Assembly: GCF_014356525.2 (NCBI RefSeq)
Contig: NC_052507.1
Location: 62,002,295-62,066,294, forward strand
Source: Nilaparvata lugens
Lineage: Eukaryota; Arthropoda; Insecta; Hemiptera; Delphacidae
DNA: 64,000 nucleotides
Reading direction: 5' to 3'
Below the pieces are notes generated by a model. The model was not told the DNA's origin. It saw only the letters and a list, made by a program, of their open reading frames with translations, and ran no database searches. A program made the position numbers and the translations under genes. This document shows, piece after piece, positions 44,318-55,049 of the stretch. The stretch's first letter is position 1. Each line of letters starts with the position of its first letter.

Positions 44318-45148
44318 TCATGAACTGTACCAACATAATACTTTAGTAGTATTTATCAAATCAAACAAATTGCTATTGCTGAAGGAATTGCTTACACAAT
44401 TATCTAATATTCTATAAGATTTATAAAAACTGCAAACATTATCATGTAAGGAATTTAAACTATATAACCTCTTTCTTGTTTCAAGTCCCAATGAGTTATT
44501 GTAATTATAATTCAGAGCTGATTTTAAACAGGGAACAAATATAAAAAATGTACTATCCTGCTCTGTTTGTGATAGATGATTTGAATATGCATCTGAATCT
44601 AAATTGTCCTTCTCAACTGAATTTACCATTTCCTCTTCAAATGGAAAATCATTTTCCATACTCTGATTGAGAGTCTTTCGATTAGCATTCTTTTGTTATA
44701 TAGAATTTTTATCAATCTTTCTAAAAGCATAGGTGTAATTATCATTATTCAAGATAACCCGCTCTGTTTGTGATAATTGATTTGAATTTACAATTTCTTT
44801 CTCAAGTGAAAAAAAATTTTGTACACTCTGATTGAGAGTCATTAGAACAATATTATTATTTTTTTGTAATGTAGAATTGATGTTCACTCTTTTAAAAGTA
44901 TAGGTGTAATTATCATTATCCAAACATGAATTAAACACTGTCAAAATAATAGTATAGTTTCCTTTTGATGGACTATAAGTCGAATGTAATATGATCACAA
45001 TCCAAAAACTGCAATTGAATATAATTAACCATATCAAACTTTCTGAAACCCTCTGTACACCTCTCTCCATTCTCTCTCTGCAACGTTTCATAATATACTG
45101 ATTTATAATATACTGAGAAAACTGGTTTGCAAACTTATGCAGGTTCAA
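44318..45148 (-). pseudogene. Decayed membrane-anchored protein with internal repeats
   Basis: The minus-strand frame 45148-44696 (150 aa) has one strong hydrophobic segment (SLIWLIIFNCSFWIVIILHS) and then a repeated ~50-residue unit (DNDNYTYTFK, TLNQSVQN and NSNQLSQTERV, repeated as DNYTYAFRKID, TLNQSMEN and SNHLSQTEQD). A stop near 44700 splits it; the second unit continues as 44318-44659. I recognise no family. A single-pass membrane anchor with a repeated extracellular part fits a virion or host-interaction protein, as pure inference. It is transcribed away from the PolB/integrase genes. Confidence 0.45.
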
Positions 45149-45192
45149 ACATGAAAACTAAATTTCATTTTTACTTTTTGTAAGTGGCCTAC

Positions 45193-45229
45193 TATAAAAT
45201 AGACCAGCTTTTCCACTCAACCTTCAGTC
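45193..45229 (+). promoter_or_regulatory. TATA (TATAAAAT) plus TCAGTC initiator
   Basis: TATAAAAT at 45193-45200 lies 31-33 bases before TCAGTC at 45224-45229, the arthropod core-promoter spacing. No intact ORF follows until 46238. Confidence 0.45.
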
Positions 45230-46237
45230 TTCACCCAGTGTTCAATGTGAGATTCATACAGAACAACCTATCAAGCGAATCCAAGGAATATGGTTAGTCT
45301 TTTCAAAAATATACAATAAATATAATATACATACATCAAATACTTATTTCCATTTAATTTCTGATCATCTTTTTCATATCAAATCATTCAAACTCGATTT
45401 GAGTTGATTAAATGAGACTAATTCAACCTTCTCCATTTTAAATCTGATATTGTCAAAACTATTTTTAAGTTTTTCCTATTGTTTCTTCAAACTATCTTTG
45501 TATGTTACCAAATCCGCCTTTTCATTATCAAAGTCAGATCTTGTTAGAACCGTTTTCTTATGCTCACATAACTGATTTTCTAAATATTCCTTAGCATCTA
45601 TCTCATTACTTTTACCATGTGAAACATGTCCAAACCTGTCCACAGACATGATGTAACTGAAAGGCTAAATATGACACTAACTTCACCCTTCCCTAATACA
45701 TTTCTACTCAACTAGATCAAAAATAACCTCTCACAATTGATTACTATCTGTGATTGTAATTATATGATGATCATTGCTACATCCATATTCCTCAATTACG
45801 ATATATAAGAATTCATACACTCCAGATAAGATTGAATACTTTAAACTTGAATTCAACCATTCACTATCATCTGACAATTCTTTATCTTCATTAACTTTAA
45901 CTTTACTATCATTCTCAATACATTATTATGTATAAGACAAATAGTTCACAGTATTATTCTTGTACTGTTCCAGGATATCACCTTATTCTACAAACAACAA
46001 ATTCCAACTTTACCAATCAAAGCAAGCATCATCCCATCAGCAATAGTGATTATCAAAGAACATCACACGTTTGCAGAGAACAGTGAACTTTTGATCACTA
46101 CATCAGGGAGTCATCTTACAGCAAACTTTGACTATACTAGACAAGGTATTATCAAGGGATTCCCATCAAGAGCAAACACTCAACAGTAGAAAACACTAGA
46201 CTGGTGAGATCCAATTATTATCTATTATAAGAGTATT
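45230..46237. other. Non-coding or fully decayed sequence
   Basis: No convincing frame. It lies between the divergent membrane-type pseudogene and the polymerase remnant, where further element genes would be expected. Confidence 0.4.
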
Positions 46238-47281
46238 ATGGAATATACATTAGAAAAAACTACAGCTATTAATGGAAATGTTGTTAAATATAGATTTTCG
46301 TTCATTGAAACCCAGTTGGATTTACAGTTGATTTTAACAACTTTGAAAGAAACAATATTCAACATTTTAATCAATGATTCAGTAATTTTTGATGGGAACA
46401 TACGTTGGTTATTGCTGTAAGAGTTCATCTGATAAAAATAGCACATTTACCGCCAACATTGGATGGTCAAGAACAGACTATGAATGTGGAGACAATTGCA
46501 ACATTTCATAGCGCATCTTATAATATTATTAATATAAATCAAAATACTGATGAATTAATACATCAATTTGACTTGTATTAAGTTGAATACAGGTTTTGAG
46601 CGATTTGTTTCTAATGGTTCTGGTAGGGTGGTAAATTGTATTTTAAATTTAGATGTCAATTTTATAAAATATAATCCTATTTATGGTGGTGATTCAACAT
46701 ATTATATAGAAACACCGCCAGAACTTGTCAACAAGAAAGTTCTGATAAACATTAAAAATAATGATTCATATTGTTTTCTTTGGAGCATCTTGGCTTTTTT
46801 CATTATAGACGTAGTAATTTGAATGTTCAATACTTGAAACAATTTAAAAGTGAACTTAGAACCGATTCTATAAGATTTCCAATTTCTTCACGTGATATTT
46901 TAAAATTTGAAGGATTAAACCCCAACATAAGCATAACTGTCATCTGAAATCGCTAATAAGAATATAGCTAAAGGCGTGTCACGTTATATAATTGATAATA
47001 ATTTGAAATTTGAAATATATAAGGATTGTCTATTTAATAGGAAGATTCATTATGAATCATCCAACATATTATGTTTATATCTGCATAATTTTTTTGAGAT
47101 TAGGATATCAAAAATAGCTATTTCCCCACTTGATGACAAACACTTCATTCTACCCAATAATATCAATACACTAGCCTGGGGACATAATCAGATTGAACAT
47201 CATATTAGACTTGAAAAAGAATTGAATGTAACTGAAGAAGATAATGATGGAAATGATACAGAAGAAGTGTTGGTACAGTAA
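46238..47281 (+). pseudogene. Family-B DNA polymerase remnant (Polinton-like), core deleted
   Basis: The frames in order are an N-terminal piece (46238-46420), then IAHLPPTLDGQEQ, then 46568-46822 with NKKVLINIKNNDSYCFLWSI, then a DILKFEGLNPNISITV block, then 46976-47281 with FEIRISKIAISPLDDKHFIL followed by LAWGH. I recall the CFLWS block and the terminal SP.DDK...LAWGH block from the two ends of arthropod protein-primed-type PolB proteins of Polinton/Maverick-like elements. The catalytic palm (DTD and SLYP-type motifs) is entirely absent between them, so this is an internally deleted copy with several frameshifts. Confidence 0.65.
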
Positions 47282-47384
47282 ATCCCAATGCAGTGAACAG
47301 GATAACCTCAACCATATTGATTGTAATTAATATGTGTATAGGAGAAGCGTGGATATGATTGAGACATCAGTATCCATCTGCTAG

Positions 47385-48339
47385 TTGAAGAGAGAACAGG
47401 ATAAAATGAGCAATGTACAAGAGCAGTTGGCAAATGAGTTGCATAAACCTGTCCGTAAAAACTTTATGAAAAGGAGTTATGTTCTAAAAGGGGTTAATGA
47501 CATGTTGCAGGCGGACCTTATAGAAATGGGGGATTTTGTTAGAATGAATTCGAACTATAAATATATTTTAACTGTTATAAATGCATTTACAAAGTTTGCA
47601 TAATGCTGTGCCACTAAAGACAAAAACAGCTCGTGAAGTGAGTGATGCTTTAAGACCGATATTTAAGAGAAATCTCGGCATCAAGCTATTTTGTACAGAC
47701 AATGGGAAGGAATTTTATAATTCTCAAGTAAAGGCTCTATCACATCACTATAGTGTCTATTCCAATTCTCATGCAGCATTTATTGAACGTTTCAACAGAA
47801 CTCTAAAGTTGCGCATATATCATTATTTCACTGCAACTGGCAATTATAAATGGGAATCTTAGTTAGACAAGATTGTTGATTAATATAATAATTCATTTCA
47901 TCCAACTATCAAAATGAAACCGGCTGAAATAACATTGAAACATGAGAAACAAATCATTGCTGAATTGAATAAAAAACACTTAAGAAAGAGTAATAAACCT
48001 ATTCGTCCCAAATTTGGGTTAGGTGATATAGTGAGGATTTCTAAATACAAAAAATTCTTTGAAAAAGCCTATGAAATAAATTGGAGTTTAGAATTATTTG
48101 AAATAGTTGGAGTTCATGCTACAATACCACCAACATATTCATTGAAAGATCTGTCTGGCGAAAATATTATTGGAAGGTTTTATTAACAAGAATTACAAAG
48201 AACTCGATTAAATGAATCTGATAGAAATGTTTACTTAGTTGAAAAGGTATTGAGATTTAAGGGGCAAAAGGTTTTAGCTAAATGGTTTAGGTTTATAGAA
48301 CCAAGTTGGATTGATAAAAAAGATCTTATTTTGAATTAA
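47385..48339 (+). pseudogene. Retroviral-type integrase with chromodomain-like tail (Polinton-like)
   Basis: Three overlapping frames. The first (47385-47603) ends with ADLIEM...YKYILTVINAFTKFA, holding the first Asp of the DDE core. After a frameshift the second (47581-47862) gives TDNGKEFYN with the second Asp and AAFIERFNRTLK with the Glu. The third (47914-48186, continuing in frame past a stop to 48339) has FGLGDIVRISKYKK, PTYSLKDLSGENIIGRFY and a YLVEKVL...KVLAKW...SW chromodomain-like end. This order matches integrases of Polinton/Maverick elements and related transposon-derived proteins of nematodes and arthropods. It inserts the element's DNA. Broken by at least two lesions. Confidence 0.8.
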
Positions 48340-48367
48340 TAATAATAGATTTATGTATTTTTCAGAT

Positions 48368-48700
48368 ATGGAGTCACACATTCCCGCGACAATGTTCAAA
48401 GAGGGTATTCTAGTAGAGCTTCTCAATAATATTATAACTGAGATGAAAAAATATGTTGGGCATGATTTCCTCCTCAATGAGCTTATCTGGAATTTGAATG
48501 ATGTAAATAGGAAATTTGATCATTGGGGTTATTGCAAGAAAAATCAATGTGAATGCTCAAAACTATCTTCAGCAATGCAAAAGTTAATAGAATATCTGAG
48601 TGATGATATCTTTGAAGATCATCATGTGGGAAAAGAATTTGCAAGAAAACCTATTAAAGTTTGTGGTATAGATGTTGGATTATTTTATGATGAAGACTAG
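48368..48700 (+). CDS. Small Cys-containing ORF 1 of a three-gene family
   Basis: The start is the ATG at 48368 (MESHIPATMF), three bases after a TTTTTCAG. The ~110-aa protein has an amphipathic N-terminal half (LLNNIITEMKKYVGHDFLLN), a W.LN...RKF motif and a CKKNQCECSKLS cluster. It shares layout with the next two ORFs, suggesting tandem duplication. No known domain. Confidence 0.5.
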   Translation: MESHIPATMFKEGILVELLNNIITEMKKYVGHDFLLNELIWNLNDVNRKFDHWGYCKKNQCECSKLSSAMQKLIEYLSDDIFEDHHVGKEFARKPIKVCGIDVGLFYDED

Positions 48701-48761
48701 TTTTAAGATGATATGAAAATATGAAATTTGAAGGTGAAATGTATATATATTATTTCAGATT

Positions 48762-49157
48762 ATGACATCTACTGCAAATTTCAAATTGGAAGCTCACCGT
48801 TGTAGTCTAACAGTGTTATTGGACAATCTTATTGATAGCTTAAAGGATTATGCAAATTCAGGTCTTACATTGAAGGACTATATTTTGTTTTTAGATTGAA
48901 GGGCTAAAAGAAAGTTCGGACATTTAAGATTCTGTTATATGTCAAAAATAGATTTTGATAAGTTAAAACGTGAAGGGAAACGCTGTCCTGATGTAACAGA
49001 TACATGTCCCTGTTCTTTTCTAGCTATGAAAGTATCTATCATACAAAAGCATATTAATGAAAATGAAACCTTAAAATCAGCTGGTGACGATTTTTCTTAC
49101 AATTTATTAGAACAGTGTGGACTAGAAGCAGGATTGAAAAAAAGTAATTGTCTGTAG
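48762..49157 (+). pseudogene. Small ORF 2 of the family, in-frame TGA
   Basis: ATG at 48762 follows TATTTCAGAT. The frame has LLDNLIDSLKDYANSGLTLK, then a TGA at about 48897-48899, then RKFGHLRFCYM and a C..VTDTCPCSFLAMK cluster. The open stretch after the stop is 48939-49157. Layout matches ORFs 1 and 3. Confidence 0.5.
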
Positions 49158-49197
49158 CAATTATACTAATATTGTTATTATATTTGCTTTCAGAGAC

Positions 49198-49545
49198 ATG
49201 GATATCATAGCTAGCATAATTCCACGTTATCAATGTTGTATGTGTGACATTCTCATGAGTTTTGTTGATTTAATAGCGAATTACAGAAAAAACTATGTAG
49301 ACCTTGATGAATTTCTATGGTTTGTGAGACCAGGAAAAAGTGATTTAGAAAGACAGCTACATTTGAGTGTATGTTATTCTGGTAGCAAATTACTAAGTGA
49401 AAGGATATGCAGGAAATCTGCCTATGAGCTTCCTGAACGATGTTTTTGTAATTTATTATCATATTCTGTTTATAAAATTAGGGAATTCATCAAAGAAAGA
49501 GCAAAACCAGATATGGATAAAATAAACTTTTTATGGAAACAATGA
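49198..49545 (+). CDS. Small ORF 3 of the family, intact 115 aa
   Basis: ATG at 49198 follows TTTGCTTTCAGAGAC, a strong 3' splice-site-like sequence with a TACTAAT branch-like motif 25 bases upstream. The protein has DLIANYRKNYVDLDEFLWFV, a C.SGSKLLSERIC segment and RCFCNLLSYSVYKIREFI. Cys positions correspond roughly to the other two family members. No known domain. Confidence 0.5.
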   Translation: MDIIASIIPRYQCCMCDILMSFVDLIANYRKNYVDLDEFLWFVRPGKSDLERQLHLSVCYSGSKLLSERICRKSAYELPERCFCNLLSYSVYKIREFIKERAKPDMDKINFLWKQ

Positions 49546-50965
49546 TTAAATGCGCAAATCTAGCTTACATTAATTTTAAGACAAAATGAAAAAGCTTTTT
49601 CTAAAATCAACTGTTAGTACATTAGAGATTGAAAAAATTTAGTAATTATAAATTGAATTTATGTAGTTAATTCGTTTGCTTTTAACAGTTATTAATATGT
49701 TTTAAACATGGACATAGAAAATTGTTTCATTAGCAAGGATAGCATGTTTTGTAAAATACTTTTTTACAGTAGAAGATGAGTGTATATTCTGGAATATTAT
49801 GTTATTTTCTGAATGTAGAGTATGTAATTTTTTGAGTGGTAAATATAATGGCATTTCATCTTGATTTTGTATTATTTGTGGAAACCTGTGTTTGAACTGT
49901 TAGTCATAGGTGAAGTGTGTTCAAGAACACTCTTGAAGATTTACATTACTTCTGTGGCCCATGTAAAGGTTAGATAGTTATTTAGAATTGAATGAGAGGT
50001 CGGATTCTTCGTTTCTTAGGAAGAAAGAGTTTTTTCTTACAACAATTATTTCCTCAACATGTGTTTAACACTAATTAATCTAGCTCTGGAAAAGAGGTCC
50101 TCGTATTGTAAGGAGTGCAGATATCCATATAAAAAAACTTAATCCATTTTCATTTCCTAAAAAATCTATCATGTATTGAATGAATATGATATGAGTATCA
50201 ATGATTGCTAAAATTAGCTTAGGGTGAAATTTCAAGACCGAATCCTCAAGGATATCCCGAGAGGTTTCAGACTAAACCATGAAGATGACAAATCTTGTGA
50301 ACTAGAGTTGATGTATCTTTCTAGTCACAACCTGACTTCAATTATTCGAAAGACTGTTACTTGAATACCACAAGTCCAAAATTGCTGTGATTCTAGTTAG
50401 TAACTGTTGACATATTGGAACAATAGCTCCAGATAAAATTGTAGTCACTTCAGAAGCTCTTTTTGTGCTCTACAATCTGAGATCAGGTATAGCGATCTAT
50501 CTCATATTCCAGGTACACCTGACAACAATGCTCCTTGTATTGTGAAAAACACCTAATTTTCAGCTTCAAGCATCATCACCAACTACATTGTCCACACATT
50601 GATATTTCGCTTAACGACATAAGTTCTTGAGATTATGTTCTATGAGAATCACCCGTAAGATACACTTCATTTCAGTATTTCCTAGTGGTGAGGCGCGCTT
50701 AAGGACACCTCAAGGATAAAAATTTCAAACACATAACTTTTGACACAATGCTCAGATTTCATCGTACTGCACTTCATCCTTCTCGGTTCGTCACGGCGGT
50801 TCAAAATCATGCATAATAAGTCAAATTCGGTCGAAAAATGGAAAATTTATTGTTGAGTGTACATAAGCCCATACAGAAAATGACCAATTTCTATATCCAA
50901 AGTTGCATGTCTTGTGAAATACTTCTGATAAACATTGCAATTATGCAACAGATATAATTATGAAA
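49546..50965. other. Non-coding, nothing recognised
   Basis: AT-rich and without open frames. No terminal repeat of the PolB/integrase element could be located here. Confidence 0.4.
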
Positions 50966-51288
50966 TTTTATGAGGTAATGGCCGCTCCAGTCCTCCTCTA
51001 TGGTGTGAATCATGGGTCACTATGAAGCCACTTGAAAGTAGAGTGCAGGCAGCCGAGATGAGATTTCTCCGAAGAACCAAGGGATGTGACAGAAGAGATC
51101 ATTTCAGGAATGAAGATATTAGGAAAGAATCTAAAATCTGCAGCATGAATGAAAGAGTTACGGAGAATCGGCATCAATGGAGGAAGCATGTTCAAAGAAT
51201 GTCAGCTGAAAGAATACCATTTAAAGTCTATAATTATCAGCCAGTAGGCAAAAGAGATGTTGGCAGACCACGCAAGAGGTGGCAATAA
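50966..51288 (+). mobile_element. 3' end of a non-LTR RT (same family as 63279)
   Basis: MAAPVLLYG, then after a frameshift MKPLESRVQAAEMRFLRRTK, IRKESKICSMNERV and GRPRKRW, the C-terminal region of the RT. The phrase VMAAPVLLYG is shared with the fragment at 63.8 kb, so both come from one family. 5' truncated. Confidence 0.8.
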
Positions 51289-51768
51289 TAGGATTTTTTA
51301 TGTTTATTTGAATAATTGGCTAGATGTGAGTCAAAACAGGTTAAAGCCTAATCCTTGTTTGTAAGAAGAAGATGAAGAAGAAGACCATTGCATGCAATTT
51401 ATAATCCACTCGACAGCTCGTTTATGATAAATAATTCTATAGTGTGATTTTTACTCTAATATTGAATTGAATTGAATCGCTGCCTTTATTAAAAACCAAG
51501 GAGGGCGAAGTCCCTCCTATTGGTGTATGAAGGAGGCTACTTTTCCTTATATATTATCCTTGAAATGAAAAATTCCCATAAACCTCGTATATACGTCGAC
51601 GCGCAATTTAAAAAGGAACATACCTGTCAAATTCCATGAAAATATATTCACGCGTTTCGCCGTTAATGCGGAGCATATAAACATGTAAACATATACATAA
51701 AGATAAATGCAAAGCCGTTGACTTGAATCTTAGACCTCAGTAGATATAAAACAAGAGAACTGGGAAGC
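51289..51768. repeat. Retroelement 3' tail and a dispersed repeat
   Basis: 51380-51500 is non-coding with TTGAATTGAATTGAA and AGGAGGG..TCCCTCCT motifs. 51585-51765 (CGCGTTTCGCCGTTAATGC, GACTTGAATCTTAGACCTC) is the inverse of a repeat at 37.41-37.76 kb. Confidence 0.5.
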
Positions 51769-52515
51769 TTTTTTGCTCCAAAACCCCCTCCCCCCTCTCA
51801 CCCCTTGTCCATCCCACCACCCCTTCCCCCCGCCAGCAGGGTGGGGGGTGTTTGGGGGTGTTCTAAAAATAGATTTCCCCTTCCCCCTGCCCAGTGGAGA
51901 TGAGGGGGATGAAAAGAGAGAGATATATCTTTCTCTCTCTCTCTCTCTCTCTATCCCCTTCCCCTTGCCAGTGGTGATGAGGGGGATGGAAAGAGATATC
52001 TCTCTCTCTCTCTCTCTCTCAAATAGATTTTCCCTTCCCCTTCCCAGTATAGATGATGGGGATGAAAAGAGATATTTCTCTCTCTCTCTATCCCCTTCCA
52101 CTTGCCTAGTGGTGATGAGGGGGATGAAAAGAGATATCTCTCTCTCTCTCTCAAATAGATTTTCCCTTCCCCTTCCCCAGTATAGATGAGGGGGATGAAG
52201 AAAGTGAGGGAAAAAATAATTTCCCTTTGAGGGTGAAAAAATTCCCTTGCTGACAGATTGGAGTGAATCCTTTTCTCTAATGCTATACTGACAGATTGAA
52301 GTGAATCCTTCACTCTACATCTAATGCTATACTGTCAGATTGAAGTGAATCCTTCACTCTACATCTAATGCTATACTGTCAGATTGAAGTGAATCCTTTT
52401 CTCTAATGCTATACTGTCAGATTAAAGTGAATCCTTCACTCTACATCTATACTGACAGATTAAAGTGAATCCCTCTCTCACATCTATACTGTCATATTAA
52501 AGTGAATCTCTACAA
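51769..52515 (-). repeat. Repeat-rich terminal region of virus-like cluster B
   Basis: Inverse of 4549-5360: TTTTTTGCTCCAAAACCCCC at the outer edge, then C-tract and (CT)n blocks, then repeated ATGCTATACTGACAGATTGA units. Confidence 0.75.
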
Positions 52516-52519
52516 TAAT

Positions 52520-52861
52520 CTAAGTTCTTTTACATTTTTTATCTGCAATATCGTACAAGCATTTCCAAAGTTCATCGGAATTTTTAACAACAGATAATGG
52601 CGAATCATTTGTACAATCATAATGTAGATGGCCGCTGTCTAGTATATCGAGCAATTCGAATATTTCAGATAAAATAGGAAAGTGTACATTTTCTGTTTTT
52701 GTTAACAGAAAAACAACATCTTGACATCCTGTTGAAAATTTAATATTCTTCGCAATTGAATCAAATTCGTTAAATGAAATTCCCATCAAGAGACGAGTTA
52801 ATTTTTTGAATTTTGAAAAACCATAACACTGCATGTTAACAGCTTCCCACATGTTTGACAT
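52520..52861 (-). CDS. Small virus-like ORF, 113 aa (copy B)
   Basis: Nearly identical to 4207-4548, start MSNMWEAVNMQCYGFSKFKK, intact. Upstream on the minus strand, TTTTTTATACAGACGAGAC (about 52920-52940) precedes the ATG by about 60 bases and is a candidate core promoter. Substitutions relative to copy A are few and mostly conservative or semi-conservative. Unknown function. Confidence 0.65.
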   Translation of the reverse strand: MSNMWEAVNMQCYGFSKFKKLTRLLMGISFNEFDSIAKNIKFSTGCQDVVFLLTKTENVHFPILSEIFELLDILDSGHLHYDCTNDSPLSVVKNSDELWKCLYDIADKKCKRT

Positions 52862-53033
52862 GTGTGTCTGTTCCTACAATATGCACGTGTTGTACCTACA
52901 ACTTGAAGACTTGTCTCGTCTGTATAAAAAAGATCACACCACATGTGTTGACACGTCTAGCTCTGGGCGAGTACTAAACTAAAAATCGTGAATGGGATAT
53001 TGGAATGAAAAATCATTTGAACACGGAAAAAGT

Positions 53034-53312
53034 TTATTTACACATTTCACCAGCACAACTATTCATAATTTCATCTTCAATTTTAATTAACTTATCTATA
53101 CACAAATTATGAGGACGAGAATAACATAGATAGTCTCTTATGTCATTTAAATTAACCGTGCTTAGAAAAATGTCTTTCAATTGTTTCCCCAAACTATAAT
53201 TTTCACGAGTTGATTTCCTAATTGCACTTTCACACTCATCATACCAATCAATACAGTTTTTTAACCTCACTTCCAACTCGTTGTCAGCAGTCAACCACTT
53301 TCTCAGATCCAT
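53034..53312 (-). CDS. Small virus-like ORF, 92 aa (copy B, intact)
   Basis: Begins MDLRKWLTADNELEVRLKNC; the C-terminus (CIDKLIKIEDEIMNSCAGEM) is present here but frameshifted away in copy A. It is helical and charged with several Cys. A TATAATAG element just upstream (about 53350-53360 on the minus strand) matches that of copy A. No domain recognised. Confidence 0.6.
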   Translation of the reverse strand: MDLRKWLTADNELEVRLKNCIDWYDECESAIRKSTRENYSLGKQLKDIFLSTVNLNDIRDYLCYSRPHNLCIDKLIKIEDEIMNSCAGEMCK

Positions 53313-53452
53313 GATAAGCGAATGAACAAAACTAAGTGTATGCAGGAACTATTATAGAGTAATTAAGTGGTCTTTCTTCATTAATTGCCGACAGACAACA
53401 TGTACGTGCTTTATGCAGTCTCAATGCATGCAATAAACAATTTGAGGAATTT
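53313..53452 (-). pseudogene. Truncated end of the 306-aa ORF (copy B)
   Basis: The sequence corresponds to the last ~15-20 codons of the 2797-3717 ORF plus its 3' flank, with a stop. At about 53452 cluster B ends abruptly and Rep-element-related sequence begins. Confidence 0.6.
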
Positions 53453-53554
53453 GAGAGCTCTAACATTGATTTGAATTATAAAATTAGAATTAAGCTAGAT
53501 GTTCTGAAGCATAACCCCAGTAGACATAAGGAAAGAGTTGTATTTTGTATTTAA
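53453..53554 (+). pseudogene. 3' end of the Rep-companion ORF (fragment)
   Basis: FEEFESSNIDLNYKIRIKLD through HKERVVFCI matches the end of the minus-strand fragment at 54783-55028. Confidence 0.7.
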
Positions 53555-53892
53555 TTTAAGGTATTGTAAATAGTGGAAAATGTGAGTGCAGAGAAGGTTG
53601 TAATCTAATGTGACATCATCCAGGCTAAGAGCAGTGATGGGTGGAACCAAGGTCATGTGATAGGGGGAGGAGTGGTGGTCGCTGAAATTGCATCGCCGAA
53701 AGTAAAGTAAGGTGATTTCTTACCTATATGAAAGTAAAGTAAGGTGATTTCTTACCTATATGAAAAGGTGAAGACAATTTGAAAAGGGGGGAAATGACGT
53801 CGCCATCGCGCGCCCACCCACATCTGCAGGAACATGTGCCAAACAGATGTGGGAGGGAGTGAGTCACCGAAGCCGGCGCTTGGCTGTACGGC

Positions 53893-53911
53893 TGTGTGTG
53901 TGTGTGTGTGT

Positions 53912-53982
<71 letters not shown>

Positions 53983-53990
53983 GTGTCTGT
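53893..53990. repeat. (GT)n microsatellite
   Basis: About 45 GT units with a single GTGG interruption. His/Thr-rich and Val/Cys-rich open frames across it are artefacts. Confidence 0.95.
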
Positions 53991-54377
53991 GTAGCAGTAA
54001 AGACAAGTGAGCATGCTCGCAACAAACTATAAAAGGGGCGCTCACCTTATTTAAATATCATTCACAACAGAGTGTAAGCACATGAACCATTTCTCCTGTG
54101 TATGTTTCTACTATTCATTGTGAACTTATCAACAACAGGTAAGAATTGAAAACAATTTTTTATCAAATATGTACACAATTTATTATTATTATTAATCACT
54201 ACATTATAATATACTACTACTACTTGTAAAGCTTGTCACCACAACATGGTATGAGAATAAGATTGTTAAATTTTAACAATCTTAACGTCAGTCCATGTAG
54301 CACTGACATGCTTCACCACTATTCCTAAATTCTTACAATTACTATTAAATTTCACAACTTGAGCAGGAGAAATTATG

Positions 54378-54419
54378 GAAGAAAATCTCTGAGGTAGATA
54401 TACCTCAGAGATTTTCTTC
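54378..54419. repeat. Perfect 19-bp palindrome with GATA loop
   Basis: GAAGAAAATCTCTGAGGTA and its exact inverse are separated by GATA. No poly-T tract follows, and eukaryotic context makes a terminator unlikely. Confidence 0.9.
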
Positions 54420-54782
54420 GTGGATGAAATGTTTATTTATAATATTATGCGCCTGCCATGGTGGTTTGTCTCCTCTCGAGCCGAGATGATGCTGTGCGGC
54501 ACATCTTCCGCCAGCTCGCGGAGAGGAGGTCCACGGTTTAGCCATTGGTGCATTAACGATTCTCACAAACTCCATCTCATCCTCCTCCCCTCACCGAAGC
54601 TCCTTCATATAGGTAAGAAATCACCTTGCTATGCTTTCGGCGATGCAATTTCAGCGACCCCCACTCCTCCTCCCACTATCACGTGACCTTGATTCCACCC
54701 ATCACTGCTCTTATTCTGGATGATGTCATATTGGATTACAACCTTCTCTGCTCACATTTTCCACTATTTACAATACCTTAAA

Positions 54783-55028
54783 TTAAATACAAAATACAAC
54801 TCTTTCCTTATGTCTTCTGGGGTTATGCTTTAGAACATCTAGCTTAATTCTAATTTTATAATTCAAATCAATGTTAGAGCTCTCAAATTCCTCCTCTAAC
54901 CAATAGTTAGACACATACAATTCTTCTAGGCTCTCAAACTGTAAAATATACCATATCTTGTTTCTATTGTACACTTCTTTTATTGCAATAATGACCAACT
55001 CTATACCTTCTGCTAACTCTTCTAACAT
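54783..55028 (-). pseudogene. Rep-companion ORF, C-terminal fragment
   Basis: MLEELAEGIELVIIAIKEVY through LEELYVSNYWLEEEFESSNI to HKERVVFCI. Matches the C-terminal two-thirds of the 57479 ORF, except that this version has a longer natural end. Confidence 0.7.
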
Positions 55029-55049
55029 TTGATTTGCTGTGTCCTCCTT

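Larger units (their letters stand above)
53453..54893. repeat. Inverted repeat beside the Rep-like gene
   Basis: Arms 53453 to about 53765 and about 54600-54893 share GCATCGCCGAAAG, GTGATTTCTTACCTATATGAA and the fragment of the companion ORF in opposite orientations. A 65-bp direct duplication lies at 53698-53762. The core holds a (GT)n run (about 53893-53990) and the hairpin at 54378-54419. Confidence 0.75.

Noticed and set aside
54440..54448. TAATATTAT as a geminivirus-like nicking nonanucleotide
   Set aside because: Likely chance in AT-rich DNA; not in the hairpin loop and last base differs. Mentioned only as weak context.
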